Below are positions 10,196 through 21,610 of a stretch of DNA of 64,000 nucleotides, in pieces. A model generated the notes under the pieces. It did no database searches. It saw only the letters and a program-made list of their open reading frames with translations, and was not told the DNA's origin. This DNA comes from Phaseolus vulgaris (lineage: Eukaryota; Streptophyta; Magnoliopsida; Fabales; Fabaceae). Every line of letters begins with the position of its first letter. The stretch's first letter is position 1. Where the stretch lies: positions 42,802,658 through 42,866,657 of the forward strand of contig NC_023749.2 of the NCBI RefSeq assembly GCF_000499845.2. Reading direction: 5' to 3'. The position numbers and the translations under genes were made by a program.

Positions 10196-11277
10196 TGTTG
10201 AACAAGATGCTTTGATGTCTCCAAATCCAAGAGGAAAGCTTGAAGACCTTGCTGTTGGGTGTGTGTGTGTTTTGTCTAGTTGTTTGAAACTTGTTAATTC
10301 ACTCCTTAAGATGATCCAATTTCATTTGAATCTTTAACCTTTTGAAAAGATGTGTTTTCTAAAAAGCTGTCAAAACTTCAACAGGTTGTTTTTCGAAACA
10401 ACAGGTTGTTTTACCTTAGCAGTTTTTGAAAAGGTTTTGAAAAACTTGGTTGACTTTGCTGTCAAACCAAAACAATCGATTGTTTCGACAAAACAACCGA
10501 TTGTTTTCCTGAAAACCTTAACATAATTCTGTTAAGCTGTTTTAATATGTTTTAAATGATCCTAACTAACTTGGCTCCTTTATTAAATGTTTTTGACCAC
10601 TTGGGGGGTCTATATAAAGGTGGTTTTACGCTCCTAATCTTGAAGAAACAGAAAGAGTTTATCAAAACAGTTTTTCCAAGATTTGAAAGAGCTTTGCATC
10701 ATTCTTAAGTGTGTGGAATAGGATTGTGTTGTACTTTTGAACTTTAAGCTTTGTAATACCCAGGTGTATCCTATTCCCTTCTTCCTTGATTACTGTATTT
10801 CTTTAGTTGTGTTGCCAAGGAGTGTTGTGTGTTCTTGAGGTGTTCAAGATCAACATTCTTGGTGTGGTTTGCCAAAGGTAGTGTGTTTCTTGAGGCGTTC
10901 AAGGTCACTACTTTGGTGTGTGGTGTTTGTAATCTGGTTTTGATTGCATAGTGGAATACCCAGTGGTTTCTGGGGACTGGATGTAGCTCTTGGTGTAAGA
11001 GTGAACCAGTATAAATTGCTTGTGTGCTTATCTCTTACCCTTAACTCTTTAAATTATGTTTTTAAGTTGTTTTTATAAACTGCTAATAAAAACAATCGAT
11101 TGTTTTGACAAAACAACCGATTGTTTTTCTGATATCATCTTAAAATAGTTTTGGGTATTTGTTTCCTTGGTTCTTTTCTCTGTAATTCAACATTGATTTT
11201 CATTATACCTTCAAAGTTAGTGAAAATCCCTCTTAAGCAATTCACCCCCCTCTCGTTTAAGGCCATATATTCTAACA
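10196..11277 (+). mobile_element. Solo LTR (family A) with TSD ACTAC
   Basis: Starts TGTTGAACAAG and ends TTCTAACA, 1082 bp, flanked by the perfect 5-bp duplication ACTAC at 10191-10195 and 11278-11282. Removing it and one TSD rejoins the RNase H reading frame. It has a TATA box (CTATATAAAGG) at about 10608 and two groups of CAATCGATTGTTT / CAACCGATTGTTT motifs (~10475-10515 and ~11088-11130). It also has the GGATGTAGCTC...GAACCAGTATAA box shared with the LTRs at 35473, 16940 and 49238. It is most like SIRE-type copia LTRs. Only one LTR remains, so it arose by LTR-LTR recombination. Confidence 0.9.
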
Positions 11278-11884
11278 ACTACCACACGGTCTCAAATCTC
11301 ATCACTAGGTTCAAAAGATTGACAATGGAGCATATCCGCCGAGAGGATAATATGAGAATCGACGCATTGCCTTAGCTAGCTACGACAAAGAAGAAGAGCC
11401 ACCATCAATCTATTGTACATATTTGCCTACGGAACCCTAGCGTAGGAGAGGCCAAGCCGATGACGAGATACCTAGATCTCGACATTTGCAAGCCGGAGGA
11501 GGAGAAAGCAATGAGACAGTGATGTGTTAGGTACACATTAATTGGTCCAGATCTCTACAGAACAGGGTACTCCAAACCACTGTTGAAGTGTGTCACCGAG
11601 GAACAAGCAGGATACATCCTCTAAGAGATCCACTATGGAGTTTGTGGAAGTCATTCTAGCATAAGGACCACGGCTGCAAAGGCACTCAGGGACGGATATT
11701 TCTGGCCAACCATCTAGAGCGACTATGCAGAGTATGTGAAGAAATGCATCAAATGCCAAGAGCACGATCCCTTGTCCCATCTCAAACCCGAGGCACTCCA
11801 CAACATCGTGTCTCCATGGTCATTCGCTATCTGGAGGATGAACATCATCGGTCCTTTTAGCCTAGATAAGGGGCAAACCAAAAT
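11278..11884 (+). pseudogene. Tat-lineage gypsy RNase H end and integrase start
   Basis: Continues the gypsy split by the solo LTR: YYHTVSNLITRFKRL, then EHIRREDNMRIDALP, the usual RNase H/integrase linker. It then enters the integrase zinc-binding region (KCVTEEQAGYIL, HYGVCGSHSSIRTTAAKAL, YVKKCIKCQEH) and the first strand of the core (WRMNIIGPFSLDKGQTK). Stops sit at 11373, 11521, 11623 and 11717. The element ends abruptly at about 11884; the DDE core and 3' LTR are absent. Confidence 0.8.
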
Positions 11885-13559
11885 ATTTCAAAATATTTAA
11901 TTTTTCCTCAAAAATAGAAACAAAATGCATAAAGAAAATATTTTTGAATCTTTTATTTGGGATCCAACAAGTATAAACCTTAGTACTAAGTATTTTCGTT
12001 CATACCAAAAAATCAAGGTTTACGTATTTCTAAATGTTAACTATTTGAAAAAGGGTGTGCAATGTGAGCTGAGCTTTTGAGAAAGGTGAAACCGGAATTT
12101 TGAAAAAGTGAACCCGATAGAATGAACCTTGCTCCTACGTATTTATGTTCATAACAGAAAATCAGGAATCGCATAGTTTTGGCAGTGGGAACTAGACTTT
12201 TTTGGAAAAGTGAATCCAATAAAGATCAACCTCGTTCCTACATATTTCTATTAGGAATAGAAAATCAAAGATCACGTAGTTCTAGACAATTATTTAAAAA
12301 AAAGTTTGTTTGTTTGTATTTTTATTTTTAATATTTTTATTATATTTTTTTGGATTTTATGTTTGTTATATTTTTTTATCAAAAAAAGTATTGAGTAAAG
12401 GCATACAATACTCAAATAATTATTGTAGAAATTCAAATTTTAAAATATTTATTATTATTATTGCATTATTTTATTTTTTTTAAGAAATTAGTAACTGTGG
12501 GTGTATAAAAATAAAAAAGGTTGGCAGATAACAACAGTGCTGAGACAGCCGAATGGGCCAAGGCTTATTTGGATAAGATTAGTGCGGATATTAAATCCGC
12601 GGGTGCGAGTAGCAGAACTACGGACTGGTGCAAATAGGAAAGTTGCTGGAAATGAGAACATCAGCAAGAGGTGTCCAAAAGTAATTATTATATGCATAAA
12701 AGAACGTGGCCCCTAACACTCTCTCTCCCTTACGTAAATCATTATGTATGCAAATCTTCCTCATTAAATAGAGCAAACACGGGCCCACAAGTACATGTAT
12801 TCATTTTCCAAATCACCTCCAACCGCGGGTCACATTACTTTTTTCATACAAATTCTCTAATTCAAATGAAAAATATATATTAACAACCTATTCCAATATA
12901 TAACCCTATTTCTTTAATTAAGATTTCAGTTTTCAGTTTTGGTATAAAATAACGAAAATATCTTTTTTTTCATATTATTAATCCGAGATTGTATATTGGA
13001 GCAGGTTGTCAGTATATCATTTCTCAATTCAAATACTGCGTGAGAAATTCATTTCAGTTGTACACAGAAAGCGGAGAGGGTCCCACATATTCTAATGATC
13101 ATAACAAAAACTATAAAGGGACACAAGATGCGCAAACAACAACCTAATGCAAATCATTAAGCAAAATCCACAGGTGGAATATAGTTGAGTTGCATTGCCA
13201 ACGTAAAGAACGACACCGAACGCAACCCCAAATCGAGAACAACTAAAAACTGCAGTAGCTTTTCATGCCAAGGCAATCAAAAGCAAAAGCAAAGGAGCTT
13301 CAATTGGATTCTGGTAACCATGAGCAATCACGATGCAAAATACTATCTCCTTGTGCATTAAACTGTGAGACAGATGAAATATTATATTTGACTATGAGAT
13401 AGATGACAACGTCCTTATACATTCTTCATGCATTAGATGATAAGGTGGAGAGAGATAGTGGAGAAGAAGACAAAAAAGTATTTTTGTTATTATGTATGAA
13501 AAATGAAAAGAGAATACAATATATATAAAAGTTGCGTTAACTGAACAAAGAGTTACAGA
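11885..13559. other. AT-rich stretch without a recognisable gene
   Basis: Homopolymer-rich sequence. Three weak repeats of a roughly 110-bp motif (AAAATCA then a pre-stop stretch, ~12005-12300) are visible. Short ORFs at 12037-12883 have no family features. Nothing further can be supported. Confidence 0.5.
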
Positions 13560-15190
13560 TAAAAATAACTTTCAAAAAACTTAATATCCCTTCCAACTTA
13601 GCGAGAGATGTTTATCGACCCAGGCTTGGAAATAGTATAAATGAATGCACCACGTTCAAGTGGTTTTGTGAGAACGTCAACGGATTATTGCACTATAAGA
13701 AAATCATTAAATAGAAACTAAATTCAGAAATAAAAAATAATTAGTTACTATATTGAATAAATTAGATACTATTTTAGAGACTAAAAATTTATTGGTATCT
13801 AAAGTACTTCTTATAATTAATAAAAATTTATAAAATGGTTTCTAAATTGATATCAAAATTAGTTACCAAGGTTTTAGCTACTAATATTTTAGATTCTAAA
13901 TTAGTCTCTAAAGACTAATAAAGACTAATTTAGAATATAAAGTAGTTAGTAGTTAAAGCCTTGGTAGCTAAGGTTAGATACCAATTTAGAAACTACTTTA
14001 TATACCAATAAATTCTATTTAATGATTTTCTTGTAGTGTTGGAAGAGATCGGTAACAACTGAAAGAGCTTGGATTGAAGCTTTTCACATACAACATGATA
14101 GTCTATCTCTATATGCTTCGTTCTCTCATGAAAGCTTAGATTGTGAGATATATATCTTGTGGATTGATTATCATTGTAGACAATAACTAGGGTCTGAACC
14201 TTTATCTTGAATTCATCAATCAAATATTTCAGTCGTTGAATCTCACAAGTTAGAGAGCACCATATTCTGCTTCGGATGATGATTGTGTCACAATAAATAT
14301 CTTCTTTGATTTCCAACTGATCAATTAAGAGCCCACGAACACACAAAAACCAGTTGTTGACAGCCTAGTTTACGAACAACTTGCCCAATTTGAATCATAA
14401 AAGCCTTTAAGCTAAAGATCAGAATTAGTAGGGAAGAAAAACCCTTGTCCAAGAGTCCCTTTAATATAATGCAGGACTCGGTGTGCAACATTGTGGTGCT
14501 CTTAAGTAGGTGTCTGCGGGAACTGACTTAAAAAGATGCAATAGCTTATGTTTAGTCTGGTGTTTATAAGATATACTAGTCTCCCAATGAGTCTTTGGTA
14601 AGCAATAACATCCTATATGGGAATCCCTTCTTGAAACATGTTCTTTGTATCCTTCATCATAGGTGTGGAGCATGGTTTAGCAACAAGGAGACCAACGTCA
14701 TTGATGATGTCTAGAGCATACTTTCTCTGTGAAATATGAATACCCTTATTAGATCTAGCTATCTCAAGACCCAATTTTTTTTTAAATCTCCTAAGTCTTT
14801 GTCTAGTTGTTGTGTGACTCGTTCAAAGTCTGATATACATTTTTGTGCAAGAATAATATCATCTACATATAACAGTAATATAGTAAAAATATTTTTAATG
14901 TGTCTTATGAATAACAAATGATCATAAACAGATTGAGTGAAACCAATTCTTTTAAGAGAAGAAGTAAATTTAGCAAACCATTTCTACTTGCTTAGTTAGC
15001 TTGCAAACCTATCCAGTTTTGACCTTAATTCAAGGTGGAGGTGACATGTAAACCTCCTCATTCATTTCTCCATGCAGAAACACATTGTTCACATCTAGCT
15101 GTTTCAGGTGCCAGTTCTGTGTTGTTGTAATGGCTAGGAGCCTTCTTATGGTTGTAAGTTTGGCCACAGGGGAAAATGTGTCTAGGTAAT
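13560..15190 (-). pseudogene. Ty1/copia reverse transcriptase-RNase H relic
   Basis: The minus strand starts at 15190 in the RT with [20 protein letters not shown] and [19 protein letters not shown], the first catalytic Asp region of copia RT. The palm is scrambled by frameshifts (15025-14680). The element resumes with the RNase H tail: CEIQRLKYLIDEFKIKVQT, then SARYISHN-like and SFHERTKHIEIDYHVV at 14250-14080. A CACTA MITE splits it at 13691-14038, and the terminal DVLTKPLERGAFIYTISK follows at ~13680-13620. Its upstream half is cut at 15190 by an LTR. A plain dead copia copy. Confidence 0.8.
13691..14038. mobile_element. Foldback CACTA MITE with TSD TTG
   Basis: Starts CACTATAAGAAAATCATT and ends with the inverted AATGATTTTCTTGTAGTG, flanked by TTG at 13688-13690 and 14039-14041, the 3-bp duplication typical of CACTA elements. 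The 348-bp interior is one long imperfect inverted repeat centred near 13,905 (TTAGATTCTAAATTAGTCTC against its complement), so a transcript would fold into a hairpin. It has no ORF of its own. It interrupts the copia RNase H between the HERTKHIEI and DVLTKPLE parts. Confidence 0.9.
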
Positions 15191-16290
15191 TGATGACTAT
15201 TTTACGGCAAGTGTACCATGTAAGAAATAATAATTTGTCCCTAAGGACAAATATCAAACGCACAAGAAATAGTTAAATTCTCAAGTATAATATTCACTAA
15301 ATCTAAGACAAATGTCAAAGTTTGTTGAAAAGTTGCTTGTATGATGAATTTGCAAGAAATTAAATAAAGCAAAGTAAAGGATTTGTATGAGTCAATTGGG
15401 AAAATTGGAATTGGAGTTTATCCTTCTCACTCGTCTGTATTTTTTTCAAAAGATTATAATATTCAATCTTGATTGATATTGAAGCACATATAAAAATCAT
15501 TCATATTGATTCCTTGCATACAAAATTATTAAGAGAGTCTCCTAAATATTGATTCTTTTCATATTTATAAAAACTCCTTATCATTACGAACATATTTTAT
15601 GAAGCAGTTAACATTTCAAATTTATTCCTAGAATTCAAATATGTTAACCATTATCATTTAGGTCAGATGCTTAGAAATACTTTTCAGTCAAAACTAAGGA
15701 TCAAAGTCATGAATAATTCAAGCTTTGAGAATAAAATGATAATAGCAATCATCAATGAAGAACTGAATATTATGGATAAGTATCACCTCAATACATAAGA
15801 GTTTGAATAGATTACTTTCAATCCCAAATGGAAGAATTAGCCACTCATGTTGACCATTACAAGCATGGAAAGCAAGAAAAGAAGATCCAGGATGTTCATC
15901 CTTGACGGTTGTCTCCTTTAGGGTTTTCTATCTCTTTCCATTCTCCTAATGATGTCTAGGATTATGCCTCATGCCTTCTATTTAACCTAGTTAGGCTTGG
16001 CTAAGTGACATCTCGCTTAAGCGAGTTCTTACTTGCTTAAGTGAGTTTGACGAGAAAAGGCCCAACTTCACTAGAATGAACTCGCTTAGGCGAGTTCCTC
16101 TGGAGTGATCTTGCTAGGGCGAGTTTCCAATGTTCCAACTTTCCCTTTTCATCTTATCCATTCTCCTTTAGCCCTTTCATCAACATTTTCCCCTAGAATC
16201 CTGAAATTAACACAAATTTGGGAATAAATCGTTCTCATTCATCTTATAATCACAAAATATGTAAACATGTTTAAATTCCTAAATTACGGG
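15191..16290 (-). mobile_element. LTR (family C), minus orientation
   Basis: The plus strand begins TGATGACTATTTTACGGCAAGTG, the reverse complement of the LTR end at 43860-43899 and 60300-60337. It runs to the segment matching the TTTATTCCCAAATTTGG start region of those copies. It carries several CTCGCTTAAGCGAG-type palindromes at ~16010-16125. The 5' tip of the LTR (right side here) is missing. It has no coding capacity. It is joined to the copia RT at 15190. Confidence 0.7.
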
Positions 16291-16299
16291 GGATGACTT

Positions 16300-16939
16300 A
16301 TGGTGACAGTAACCGAGGGATGATCCTTGGCAGAGGCACAATAGATTCTTCAAGAAAGATCACAAAAGAAGATGATTAAGATGTTGGATTTTAGAAATTA
16401 AAGATCTGCTCAGAAAATCAACTAGATGATTATGCGATTCAACTAGTTGAAATCACGAGATAGAATGACTTACCAAAGGAATGGAGAACTCCAAGGTATC
16501 TATCACTGGACAAATAATTGGACAAATAGGTAAGGGAATATCTATTCATCTTTCTCTAAATAATCTCTGCGGACATATGGCATTTGTGTCACAAATTGAA
16601 CCAAAATTTGTAATTGAAGCTTTAAATGATGAAAACTAGGTAACAACAACGCATGATGAATTAAATCAGTTTATATTTTGCACATTGCACCTGAGATAAA
16701 AGGGGGAGAATATTTGGATGTTTTGTTGTAATATTTTACTATTTTATTCCTACATAAGTTTGTTGTATTATTATTTACAGTTGGCAGAAATTGTGGTTCT
16801 GCATAGGTTGTGTTTGGTTATCCTGTTGTACTTGTATATTCTGTACTATTTGGTCTTTCCTTATGTTTTTGAAGGATCTCCTTGTATCAAAATCAACAAC
16901 ACAACACCAGAGATTTGTCTTCATCAAATATGGGGAGAT
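16300..16939 (+). pseudogene. SIRE-like copia internal fragment and polypurine tract
   Basis: Around 16545-16665 the plus strand encodes HMAFVSQIEPKFVIEALNDE then THDELNQF, the conserved lead-in to copia RT. A deletion then jumps to the 3' untranslated end. The purine-rich AAATATGGGGAGAT at 16926-16939 lies right before the LTR start TGTTGATC and serves as the polypurine tract. RT, RNase H and integrase are lost. The stop and in-frame gaps show it is inactive. Confidence 0.65.
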
Positions 16940-17378
16940 TGTTGATCAAGAAGCTTTGATGAATCCAAATCTGTCTTGAAGACTTGTCGTGTGTATGTGT
17001 TTGGTTAGGTAGATTTTGTTATGTAACTTTGCATTAAATTATGATCCAAGTTACTTGAATAGTAATCTCCTTGAAATGTTTCTTTTTTCAAATATGTGTT
17101 AATTTTAATTAGTTGATTCATATATTAATCAGTTGAAATTACTTTTATTCAACTTTGCTGACTATAGTAAGTATATCGTATCAACCGATTGAAAACACTT
17201 AATGATTTTAAAGATTTAAAAATAAATTGTTTTCTATTTTATTTTTTTTGTTAAGTTAAATCAATCAGTTATTTCGATAAAAGAACTAGTTTAAAATCTG
17301 ATGATTTCTTCTATTAAAGAAAATGGTCAGTTATTTTCATAAATCAATTAAATATTTTTAACAGAATTTTGTTATGTT

Positions 17379-17594
17379 AATCAAACTGTTTTTAATTAAT
17401 ACATCTGGTTTCTATAAATAATCAAACTGTTTTAACAATCTTTTTTACCCTATATAAGGATGTTTTCTGATAATTTTAAACAACACTTTTCATAAAGAGA
17501 CAAATAGAAAGTTTTAAAGCATTCTTGGAGATTAAATTTGCGTTTTGGATCATTCTTATTATTTGAAGAAGGTTTCTGGGTTTACATTTTTGCT
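17379..17594 (+). repeat. 216-bp direct repeat, left copy
   Basis: Starts AATCAAACTG and ends TTTTTGCT. It matches 19183-19398 over the same length with roughly five substitutions. It contains the LTR TATA region. Confidence 0.9.
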
Positions 17595-17608
17595 TTAAGA
17601 ATTTCATC

Positions 17609-18784
17609 TCACATCGTCACAACTAGGTCTTTAGATTCTAAAGCCCCCAATGAGATGAGATTCTTCTTCAACTTTGGCACGTACCGTACATCCCGCAAAA
17701 TTCTGGTGGATCCATCATGATTCCGCAGCTTGATTGAACCTATCCCAGCTGTCTTACATGGATTATCATTACCCATGTAAACAACCCTGCCATCAAGTTC
17801 TTGAAATTCAAAGAACCAATCCCGAATGGGACACATATGATAGGTACAACCTGAATCCAATATCCACTCATCTGGATACGATGATGCTGAAAGCGAGACA
17901 ATTAAAGAGATATCTGATTCCACGTCACTTTTGCATTCTGCAACATTTGCATCTTGTGGAGCCTTCCCTTTCTTCTGCAGTTTTGGACAGTCTCTCTTCC
18001 AGTGTCCTTTCTCATGACAGAAAGCACACTCATCTTTGGCAACGGCTCGACCTTTAGACTTAGACCTCCTTCTTCTCCCATTTGTTTGGCTTTGCTGACG
18101 ACCTCTTGCCACCAATGCTTCTTCTGATGTCGTTGATTTGGTTTTCATCTTATCCTGCTTTCTCAATTCATGACTATATAAAGCATAACAAACAGCATCT
18201 AACGACACATTCTCCTTCCGGTGAAGGAGCGTAGTCTCCAAATGTTCAAATTCATCAGGAAGAGATGATAACAACATCAAAGTCAAATCCTCATCCTCAA
18301 ACTTCACATCTAAATTCAACAGGTCTGCTACTAATTGATTAAACATAGTGATGTGTGCATTCATAGTAGTACCTTGTTGGTAGTCAAATCGGAACAACCT
18401 TTTCTTCATCAGGAGCTTGTTCTGACCACTCTTCTTCAGAAACTTGTCCTCCAATGCCTTCCACAGTTTGTGTGCAGAAGTCTCACTTTTTACAGCATAC
18501 TTCTGCTCTCTGGACAGGCAGGATCGAATAGTTCCGCATGCCAACCGGTTGATGATGCTCCAGTCTTTCTCCTCTACCTCTTTTGGTTTCTCTCCTTCAA
18601 TAGCAATATCAAGACCCTGCTGAAAAAGAGAGTCCAAGACCTCTCCTTGCCACATGCCAAAATGTCCAGTGCCATCAAATATTTCCACCGCCAATTTCAA
18701 AATGGACATCGGGAACCTCGACCATGATGACGAGGAGCCCGACACTCTGGATACATCCTTCGCTTCTTCTTCTTGATTTGCCAT
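17609..18784 (-). CDS. Copia gag-protease polyprotein, truncated but open
   Basis: The 391-residue ORF opens MANQEEEAKD 79 bp after the primer site LTR boundary. Residues 25-210 form a UBN2-type gag domain (DWSIINRLACGTIRSCLS, SSLPDEFEHLETTLL). A basic stretch RRRRSKSKGR (237-246) is followed by a CCHC zinc knuckle CAFCHEKGHWKRDC (253-266). The aspartic protease active site is in WILDSGCTYHMCP (307-319), and a RYVPKLKKNLISLG segment (367-380) begins the GAG-pre-integrase domain. In complete elements the polyprotein runs on for over 900 residues; here it ends at residue 391 because the DNA is truncated. It may still be translated if the LTR is transcribed, but cannot transpose by itself. Confidence 0.85.
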   Translation of the reverse strand: MANQEEEAKDVSRVSGSSSSWSRFPMSILKLAVEIFDGTGHFGMWQGEVLDSLFQQGLDIAIEGEKPKEVEEKDWSIINRLACGTIRSCLSREQKYAVKSETSAHKLWKALEDKFLKKSGQNKLLMKKRLFRFDYQQGTTMNAHITMFNQLVADLLNLDVKFEDEDLTLMLLSSLPDEFEHLETTLLHRKENVSLDAVCYALYSHELRKQDKMKTKSTTSEEALVARGRQQSQTNGRRRRSKSKGRAVAKDECAFCHEKGHWKRDCPKLQKKGKAPQDANVAECKSDVESDISLIVSLSASSYPDEWILDSGCTYHMCPIRDWFFEFQELDGRVVYMGNDNPCKTAGIGSIKLRNHDGSTRILRDVRYVPKLKKNLISLGALESKDLVVTM

Positions 18785-18847
18785 TACAAACTCAAAATAT
18801 AGTATTCAATATTACAAATAATTTCAAACAACCCAAGGCGAACCTTC

Positions 18848-18863
18848 GGCTCTTGATACCACT
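18848..18863 (-). other. Copia primer-binding site
   Basis: The minus strand reads AGTGGTATCAAGAGCC directly after the LTR end CCCAACA. It matches the initiator-Met tRNA primer site used by plant copia elements. Confidence 0.85.
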
Positions 18864-19182
18864 TGTTGGGAAAAACGGGTAATTTTCCCACTAAAACAGA
18901 ACCCTAACAGAGCTACCCGACAAATAATATTGAATAAATAAAGCGGAATAATAAAAGAGATAAAGAGGAAAAAACACACCCGAAAATTGTTAACGGAGTT
19001 CGGCCTGTTTAGCCTAATCTCCGAGCACAGCAAAAACAACTCACTTTTATTATTATGGGAGAAAATATTACAAATTGGGATATATAACAGTGAAGGAGGA
19101 GAATTTAATTTATAACCCTCAAACCTCATTCCCAAACAATGAACCCACCAATGTGGGACTTGGGATTAAGCCAAAATCAACA
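18864..19182 (-). mobile_element. Copia 5' LTR (319 bp)
   Basis: In minus orientation starts TGTTGATTTTGGC at 19182 and ends TTTTTCCCAACA at 18864, bounded by the primer site. It carries a TATA-like TTATATATCC at ~19080. The TG...CA ends and the ~320 bp size fit copia LTRs. Confidence 0.85.
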
Positions 19183-19398
19183 AATCAAACTGTTTTTAAT
19201 TAATACATCTGGTTTCAATAAATGATCAAATTGTTTTAACAATCTTTTTTACCTTATATAAGGATGTTTTCTGATAATTTTAAACAACACTTTTCATAAA
19301 GAGACAAATAGAAAGTTTTAAAGCATTCTTGGAGATTAAATTTGCGTTTTGGATCATTCTTATTATGTGAAGAAGGTTTCTGGGTTTACATTTTTGCT
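19183..19398 (+). repeat. 216-bp direct repeat, right copy
   Basis: Second copy of 17379-17594, directly abutting the copia LTR end at 19182, and continuing into the remainder of the SIRE-like LTR. Confidence 0.9.
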
Positions 19399-19800
19399 GT
19401 GTTTCATTTGTAATAATCCAGGTGTATTCAAATCTTAAACTTTTTATTGTATTATGTTGTAAGCAGATTCAAATAGGGTTTCTGAATTTTGTGTGTGGTT
19501 AAGAGTGTTGTGTGTTCTTTTAAGGTTCAAGATCAACACTCTTGATTGCTTTTGTAAACCTTGTGTGTTTGGTTTAGTGAATTCTCAGTGATTTGCTGAG
19601 AACTGGATGTAGCTCTTAGTTAAGAGTGAACCAATATAAATCTCATGTACAATCTCTCTCTTTCACTTTGATATTTGTTTTATAAATTGATTTATAGTGT
19701 TTTGCAATTAAATCAAATGGTTGAATTCTCATAATAATTGGTTTAATTTTTGAATAAATGTTTGTTTTGCTTTTTATAATCAGTTGAGCATATAAATCAA

Positions 19801-19960
19801 TTAATTTATTTTATTGATTTTTGTAAAAATCTTATGAAAACAATTCATCCCTCTTATTTTAAGTCACCTATTCTAATACATTAATTTATTTTATTGATTT
19901 TTGTAAAAATCTTATGAAAACAATTCATCCCTCTAATTTTAAGTCACCTATTCTAATACA
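19801..19960 (+). repeat. 80-bp tandem duplication of the LTR end
   Basis: The last 80 bp of the LTR, ending CACCTATTCTAATACA, is present twice in tandem (19801-19880 and 19881-19960) with about one difference, so the LTR ends in a recent tandem duplication. Confidence 0.9.
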
Positions 19961-20556
19961 TGTGTACCTCAGAGTGTCATGTCATCATCCTTTTAATGTT
20001 GTTAATGCCAATTTATCAAAAAAAACCAAATTAAATCATTTAAATAATATTGGGACCATCTTAAACTTTTTAAAAATCAAGAAACTAGAGTGACTTTTTA
20101 CGTTTAAAATAGAGATAAAAAAATAATTAAACCTCTTATGAATTATTAGATTACACTTATTGGAAACATTTAAAGTTAACGTAGATCTAAATGAATTAAT
20201 TGTGTTAATAATTTGGTTAGATGAGTATTTTATTATGAAAATAGTAGATGTTTAGTCAAGAATATTTTCAACTTCTTGGAGGTTATTCCAAATGTGTCAA
20301 GAATGATTAAAGAACAATTTTAATTCCAAAAATAAAATTTAAGAAAAAATAGTTAATATTAATTTTAAATGATTATAACACTTAGTATTAAAAGCTGATA
20401 TTAAATTGTTAAATTGAATTATTTTTATTCATATAAATATTTGTAAATTAATATTATTATTCATAATTATATTTAATATCATTCTAATAACTTTAAACTA
20501 TTTGTATTAAAAATAGTTTGTAATAATTATAAACTTCATATATCACTTTTAAATTT

Positions 20557-20606
<50 letters not shown>

Positions 20607-21420
20607 CTTTTTAATAATGTTATAAAATTTATTACTTAGAAAAATAGAAAAGTCTGTAGGACGCGATTTTTAGTAGAGAAGAGAAGAGAAAAATCAATTT
20701 AGAAATGGGTCGAGGGTATGATTTTTCATAGATTTATAGTAAAAGATATATGATAAATTAAGTAATAATTAAGTTAGTTTTTGTTGATAAACTAGTTACT
20801 AATTGATACATTTTTAATTATAAGTTTTAAGTTGATAAATTAATTTATTAGCTAAAAAATATTGGGTAAATCTAATTGATAGTCTAATTCGTAAATGAAA
20901 ACGATACAAAAGTATATCATTATATAAATTTTATTATAAATAAATTTTTTGTTTTTTATATCAAATTATATAATTATAATATTTAGATTTTTTTTAAAAA
21001 AATCATTTTTTATTAAAATTTTAATGTTTCTATTTACTTTTTTAGGGTGTATATTCTTTAAATATTTAAATTTAAAATGTAATAAATAAAAATAATATAA
21101 CAGTTAATTGATTCTATAAAATTAAAAATATTTAAATAAAAGTAATTGAAGATAATACAAAAATTTAATAAAATATAAAAACAACAAAAAATAAACTGCA
21201 AATTATGATTTAGTTACAAGCTACAAACACAGTATAGCTTCCAAGAGTTCATTCTCCTAAAGAAATGTCGGCTGGGTTTAGTGGACTTTTTTGTTTATTC
21301 TAAAAAATCTAATGATATGTCTTATGTTTTTGTTTTCTTATAGTTTATATTCAATTTTTATAATGGCTTCTTAATTTTTATTAAATTTATTATTAATTTT
21401 TGTAAAGAGAAGAAAAGGCA
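19961..21420. other. AT-rich intergenic region upstream of the UGT gene
   Basis: Very AT-rich, without a coding signature. It holds the (TA)n microsatellite at 20560-20602 and many oligo-A/T runs. Confidence 0.6.
20560..20602. repeat. (TA)n microsatellite
   Basis: About 21 uninterrupted TA units. Likely length-polymorphic. Confidence 0.95.
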
Positions 21421-21458
21421 AGGCGGCAATACATGGTAATGGAGTGGTTGGCGTTCTA

Positions 21459-21467
21459 CTATAAAAC
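21459..21467 (+). promoter_or_regulatory. Candidate TATA box of the UGT gene
   Basis: CTATAAAAC lies 274 bp before the UGT start codon, at the end of a less AT-rich stretch. If used, transcription would start near 21490-21500 and the leader would include an upstream ATG at 21611. Confidence 0.4.
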
Positions 21468-21610
21468 TTTAAAAATCAAATAATATTTTTTTCTATAACA
21501 ATAATATCTCTTTGTCCTATACAATAATAATAAATTTACATAGCCTCTTGATTAGTTATGACAAAAAGTCAACAACGGCTAACTAGAAAGAAAAGAGAGA
21601 AAACACTCCA

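Larger units (their letters stand above)
17595..19182 (-). mobile_element. Truncated Ty1/copia element (5' LTR, PBS, gag)
   Basis: In minus orientation: 5' LTR 19182-18864, primer site 18863-18848, gag/protease ORF 18784-17609, then an abrupt end at 17595 just after the start of the gag-pre-integrase domain. Integrase, RT, RNase H and the 3' LTR are gone. It lies inside the SIRE-like LTR; the flank at 17594 is a deletion junction rather than an insertion end. Confidence 0.85.
16940..19960 (+). mobile_element. SIRE-like copia 3' LTR, interrupted
   Basis: Starts TGTTGATCAAGAAGC after a polypurine tract and ends TTCTAATACA at 19960. It belongs with the family A LTRs at 10196 and 35473 (GGATGTAGCTC and GAACCAATATAA boxes at 19,600-19,640). 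It is interrupted at 17595-19182 by a minus-strand copia. A 216-bp piece (17379-17594) is repeated at 19183-19398 with about five differences, so the LTR part right of the copia restarts upstream of where the left part stops. TATA boxes (CCTATATAAGG, ~17451; TTATATAAGG, ~19255) occur in both copies. Confidence 0.7.

Noticed and set aside
12501..12883. Short ORFs and a 12540-12640 stretch reading NSAETAEWAKAYLDKISADI
   Set aside because: The peptide looks protein-like but is about 30 residues long with stops soon after, has no matching exon borders, and I recognise no family.
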